A stretch of 6,608 nt of DNA from Wenzhouxiangella sp. (GTDB lineage: Bacteria; Pseudomonadota; Gammaproteobacteria; Xanthomonadales; Wenzhouxiangellaceae). The position numbers were made by a program, and so were the translations under genes. The DNA is taken from NCBI GenBank assembly GCA_007116585.1, contig SKIE01000367.1, positions 1-6,608 on the forward strand, written 5' to 3'. Below are positions 4,302 to 6,608 of this stretch, one piece after another. The notes under the pieces are model-generated. The model did not search any database and was not told where the DNA came from. It was given only the letters and a program-made list of their open reading frames with translations. Each line of letters begins with the position of its first letter. The first letter of the stretch is position 1.

Positions 4302-6476
4302 ATGTTGCACCGATCACTTTTTACCCTGGCGATCGCCACCGCGCTCGCCTACGGCGGCGATGCCTTCAGCGCCGCCGACGCCAACCTCGAGAGCCGCGAC
4401 GCTTCGGTGGCGGCCACCGCAGAAACGGACACTCGACAGGCTGAGCATCAAGAACAAGCCCAAACCAACTCACCAAAGCGCACCATCACCCGCCCGCTCG
4501 ACACCATTGTGGTGATCGGTCGTCCGACCGAAATCGACCGCGCCAGCATGGCCGTCGAGCCGATTCGACCGCAGCGGCTGACCACGCTGCCCGACCTTTT
4601 TGCCGGCACGCCGGGCATTCTTGCCCAGGCCAATTTCGGCGGCGTCGACCATCCGCGGCTGTCGATTCGTGGCTCGGGCTTGCAGCGCGGCACGCAGCCC
4701 GCCGGCCGCGGTATTGATTTGCGTCTCAACAGCCTGCCAATGGGCTATGCCGACACCAGCTATGACTTTATCGAGTGGATTGAGCCACTGGCGTTTGACC
4801 GCGTTGTCGTCCTGCGGGGCGGTCGTGGGGCGGTGGAAAACGCCTCGACGCTCGGCGGCGTGATTGATTTCCAGACCAAAACCGGCGCTTCAGCAGACGC
4901 CCGACTGGTCCGCCTGGAAAGCGGCTCTTTCGGCGCCGAGCGAGCCCAGTTGAGCTGGAGTGAGCGTGGTGAGCAGGGCGAGGTCTATGCCTCAGCCAGC
5001 CGCTTTCGCTCCGACGGCTGGCGCGAGTTTGCCGGGCAAAAAGCCGATCGCCTGATCACATCCGGCAGCTGGTTCGTCCATCCCGCCGTCCAACTATCGG
5101 CCGACTGGGCGTACAGCTCCAGCGAGCTTGAGCTTCCGGGGCCGATGCGCCTGACCGACCTGCGCGCCGGTAGCCGGGCGGCGCAGCCGGCTAATGTCGC
5201 CGGTGACTGGACACGTTTTTCCGACCGCAATCGCTTGAGTCTGGGCCTGCGCACCGATGCCCTGCCCGGTGAGCTTCAAGCCGCACTGGGCTATCACCAC
5301 ACCGAGATCGAGTTCAGGCGGCGCGATGTTCAGGAAGAAGACAACGAGGACTGGATTTTTTCCGCCGACTGGCTGCTGCCGGGGGACCGGCTGGACTGGC
5401 AGTTCAGCCTACTGGCCCAGCGCGGCCAGCGCGATCAGGCCCAATTCTTAAACGGCGGCGGCACGCGACCCAGCTTTACCGGCCAGCGCGGTCTGCAGTG
5501 GGCGGATCACGACTTGCGGGCCGAACGGGATCGGCTGTCCGCCGGCCTGGAGTATCGTCTCAATCCGCAAACCTCGCTCAGCGTCAATCTGGGCTGGGAG
5601 CAGCATCAGCGCGAGGCGCACGATCGTTTCCCAACGCGGCCGGAGCGGCCGACAGTGGAATTTGACGAAAGCTATTCGGACTGGGGCGGCCTGCTGATGC
5701 TGCGCCAAAGCGTCAATCCCGGTCTGGAGTGGTTTGCAGCCGTTTCTCGGGTCAACGAACCGCCGACTTTCGATGCGCTGTTGATCAACGTCGCCGGCAT
5801 GGGTGCTGGACCAGCTCTGATCGACGGTCCCAATCCCAGGCGACCTGTGTTCGTGCCGCTTGAAATGCAGCGCGCCGATACGGTGGAGGCCGGTATCCGT
5901 GCCGGCAATGAGCGCGTCAGTCTGGACCTGACTATTTATCAAGGCTGGCTGAGCAATGAAATCGCATCAACTTCCGATCCGGTCTCGCAAACCGTCTCCA
6001 GTGTCGGCAATATCGACCGCAGCACCCGCCGCGGCATTGAAGCCTTTGGCCAATGGCGAATTCAGGACTGGCTCAATCTTTCCGCATCCTGGACCCACAC
6101 CGACGCCCGTCAGCGCCGCGGGGCACCCTTCCCCGATCGTCAACTGCCCATCGTGCCGCGCAACGTCCTGGCATTCGGCGCCGATGCGCGCTTTGGCGAA
6201 GGCTGGTTTACCTCACTGCGCGCCGAACATCTGCCCAACGGTGCCTGGGTCGACTATGCCAACACCTTGCGTGCTCCGGGCTACACCAGCTACAGCCTGC
6301 GCGCTGGCCGCGAATGGGGTGGGCTGACCTTGTTCGTCGATGGACGCAATTTGACCGACCGACGACACGTATCAACGGTCATCGCGGCTCAGAACAACCT
6401 CAACGGCGCCGATTCAGCCAGCTTTGCGCCAGCTGAAGGCCGTGCGGTGTTCTTCGGCCTGGAGTGGGTTTTGTAA
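4302..6476 (+). CDS. FecA-like TonB-dependent outer-membrane receptor, probable metal-complex (copper?) importer
   Basis: This 724-residue receptor imports a metal or metallophore through the outer membrane by TonB energy. A signal peptide covers about 1-25 (MLHRSLFTLAIATALAYGG, cleavage near FSA). An Ala/Glu/Gln-rich linker (26-60) then leads to the TonB box DTIVVIG (67-73). The plug (about 85-195) contains LPDLFAGTPGI (96-106), PRLSIRGSGLQR (118-129), GRGIDLRLNSLPM (135-147), VVLRGGRGAVENASTLGGV (169-187) and ends near IDFQTKTG. The barrel carries VSRVNEPPTF (481-490), the FVDGRNLTDRRHV signature (678-690) and ends GLEWVL. No N-terminal signalling domain is present, so a FecIR-type sigma cascade is unlikely. 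The ...RGSGLQR...GRGI...ADxSxDF plug is that of a FecA-like subfamily whose ligand I cannot name. The preceding HMA and DUF2946 genes suggest copper, as for Bordetella BfrG. No PepSY or other inner-membrane partner follows; the next gene converges. Confidence 0.85.
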   Translation: MLHRSLFTLAIATALAYGGDAFSAADANLESRDASVAATAETDTRQAEHQEQAQTNSPKRTITRPLDTIVVIGRPTEIDRASMAVEPIRPQRLTTLPDLFAGTPGILAQANFGGVDHPRLSIRGSGLQRGTQPAGRGIDLRLNSLPMGYADTSYDFIEWIEPLAFDRVVVLRGGRGAVENASTLGGVIDFQTKTGASADARLVRLESGSFGAERAQLSWSERGEQGEVYASASRFRSDGWREFAGQKADRLITSGSWFVHPAVQLSADWAYSSSELELPGPMRLTDLRAGSRAAQPANVAGDWTRFSDRNRLSLGLRTDALPGELQAALGYHHTEIEFRRRDVQEEDNEDWIFSADWLLPGDRLDWQFSLLAQRGQRDQAQFLNGGGTRPSFTGQRGLQWADHDLRAERDRLSAGLEYRLNPQTSLSVNLGWEQHQREAHDRFPTRPERPTVEFDESYSDWGGLLMLRQSVNPGLEWFAAVSRVNEPPTFDALLINVAGMGAGPALIDGPNPRRPVFVPLEMQRADTVEAGIRAGNERVSLDLTIYQGWLSNEIASTSDPVSQTVSSVGNIDRSTRRGIEAFGQWRIQDWLNLSASWTHTDARQRRGAPFPDRQLPIVPRNVLAFGADARFGEGWFTSLRAEHLPNGAWVDYANTLRAPGYTSYSLRAGREWGGLTLFVDGRNLTDRRHVSTVIAAQNNLNGADSASFAPAEGRAVFFGLEWVL

Positions 6477-6527
6477 CGGGGAGCCGGAGCCGCCTGAGTG
6501 CCGCTAGCCGTCATTCACGCAACTCCA

Positions 6528-6608
6528 TTACTGCGTTTCCCAGGCAATAAAGGCCCAGCGAAAGGGTTGGCCGCTGGCGCGGGCGCGCTCGGGATTGGCG
6601 TCGAACCA
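6528..6608 (-). CDS. C-terminal end of an unrecognised minus-strand protein (partial)
   Basis: On the minus strand an open frame enters from the right edge and ends at TAA (6530-6528). It gives 26 visible residues, beginning WFDANPERARASGQ and ending RWAFIAWETQ. The frame is uninterrupted to the window edge, its codons are GC-ending like those of the neighbours, and the converging arrangement after the TBDR is sensible, so I believe it is a real gene end. The fragment is too short to assign a family. Its stop is 51 bases from the TBDR stop, and no clear shared terminator hairpin is seen in the gap (6477-6527). Confidence 0.55.
   Translation of the reverse strand, partial: WFDANPERARASGQPFRWAFIAWETQ

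Noticed and set aside
4302..6476. TonB-dependent transducer with sigma/anti-sigma control for the second receptor
   Set aside because: The N-terminal stretch 26-60 is a low-complexity linker, too short and without features of a secretin/TonB short N-terminal signalling domain; no FecIR-like genes adjoin.
1..6608. CRISPR arrays, tRNA/rRNA genes, insertion sequences, phage genes
   Set aside because: I saw no tandem spaced repeats, cloverleaf sequences, transposase or phage-like proteins. The window is an ordinary chromosomal metal-uptake region.

Overview
The window is GC-rich with dense protein coding and carries two outer-membrane TonB-dependent receptors (TBDRs), each with small metal-related partner genes. 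It looks like a Gram-negative gammaproteobacterial chromosome. The gene families, the Zur-type operator and the codon bias fit groups such as Wenzhouxiangellaceae, Xanthomonadales or Chromatiales, but the genus is a guess.

Region 1 (1-3325, all +) looks like a zinc-starvation module. It holds the C-terminal end of a COG0523/CobW-type GTPase metal chaperone, whose stop overlaps (ATGA) the start of a complete DUF1826 gene. A 120-base regulatory gap follows, then a complete 744-residue ZnuD-type TBDR. A 15-base site at 1051-1065 matches 11 of the 14 defined positions of the gammaproteobacterial Zur box and lies 25 bases before the receptor start. A long hairpin (3332-3380) containing a perfect 30-bp palindrome (3341-3370) closes the module.

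Region 2 (3371-6476, all +) looks like a second metal-uptake operon, probably for copper or a similar metal. An inverted repeat (3376-3393) sits in the promoter gap. It is followed by a periplasmic MerP-like HMA-domain protein, a small DUF2946 protein, a 117-base gap with small hairpins, and a 724-residue FecA-like TBDR. DUF2946 proteins include Bordetella CruR, whose nascent chain senses copper and stalls on a C-terminal RAPP-type motif to control a downstream TBDR gene. The gene here has the same position and an RGPP motif six codons from its stop, but lacks a canonical CXXC. This makes it a candidate variant of that switch and the most interesting item in the window.

Region 3 (6477-6608): a short gap and then the last 26 codons of a converging minus-strand gene that I do not recognise.

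Together the window reads as two adjacent but separately controlled outer-membrane metal import systems. One is probably repressed by Zur at the DNA level. The other may be controlled by a metal-sensing nascent peptide.
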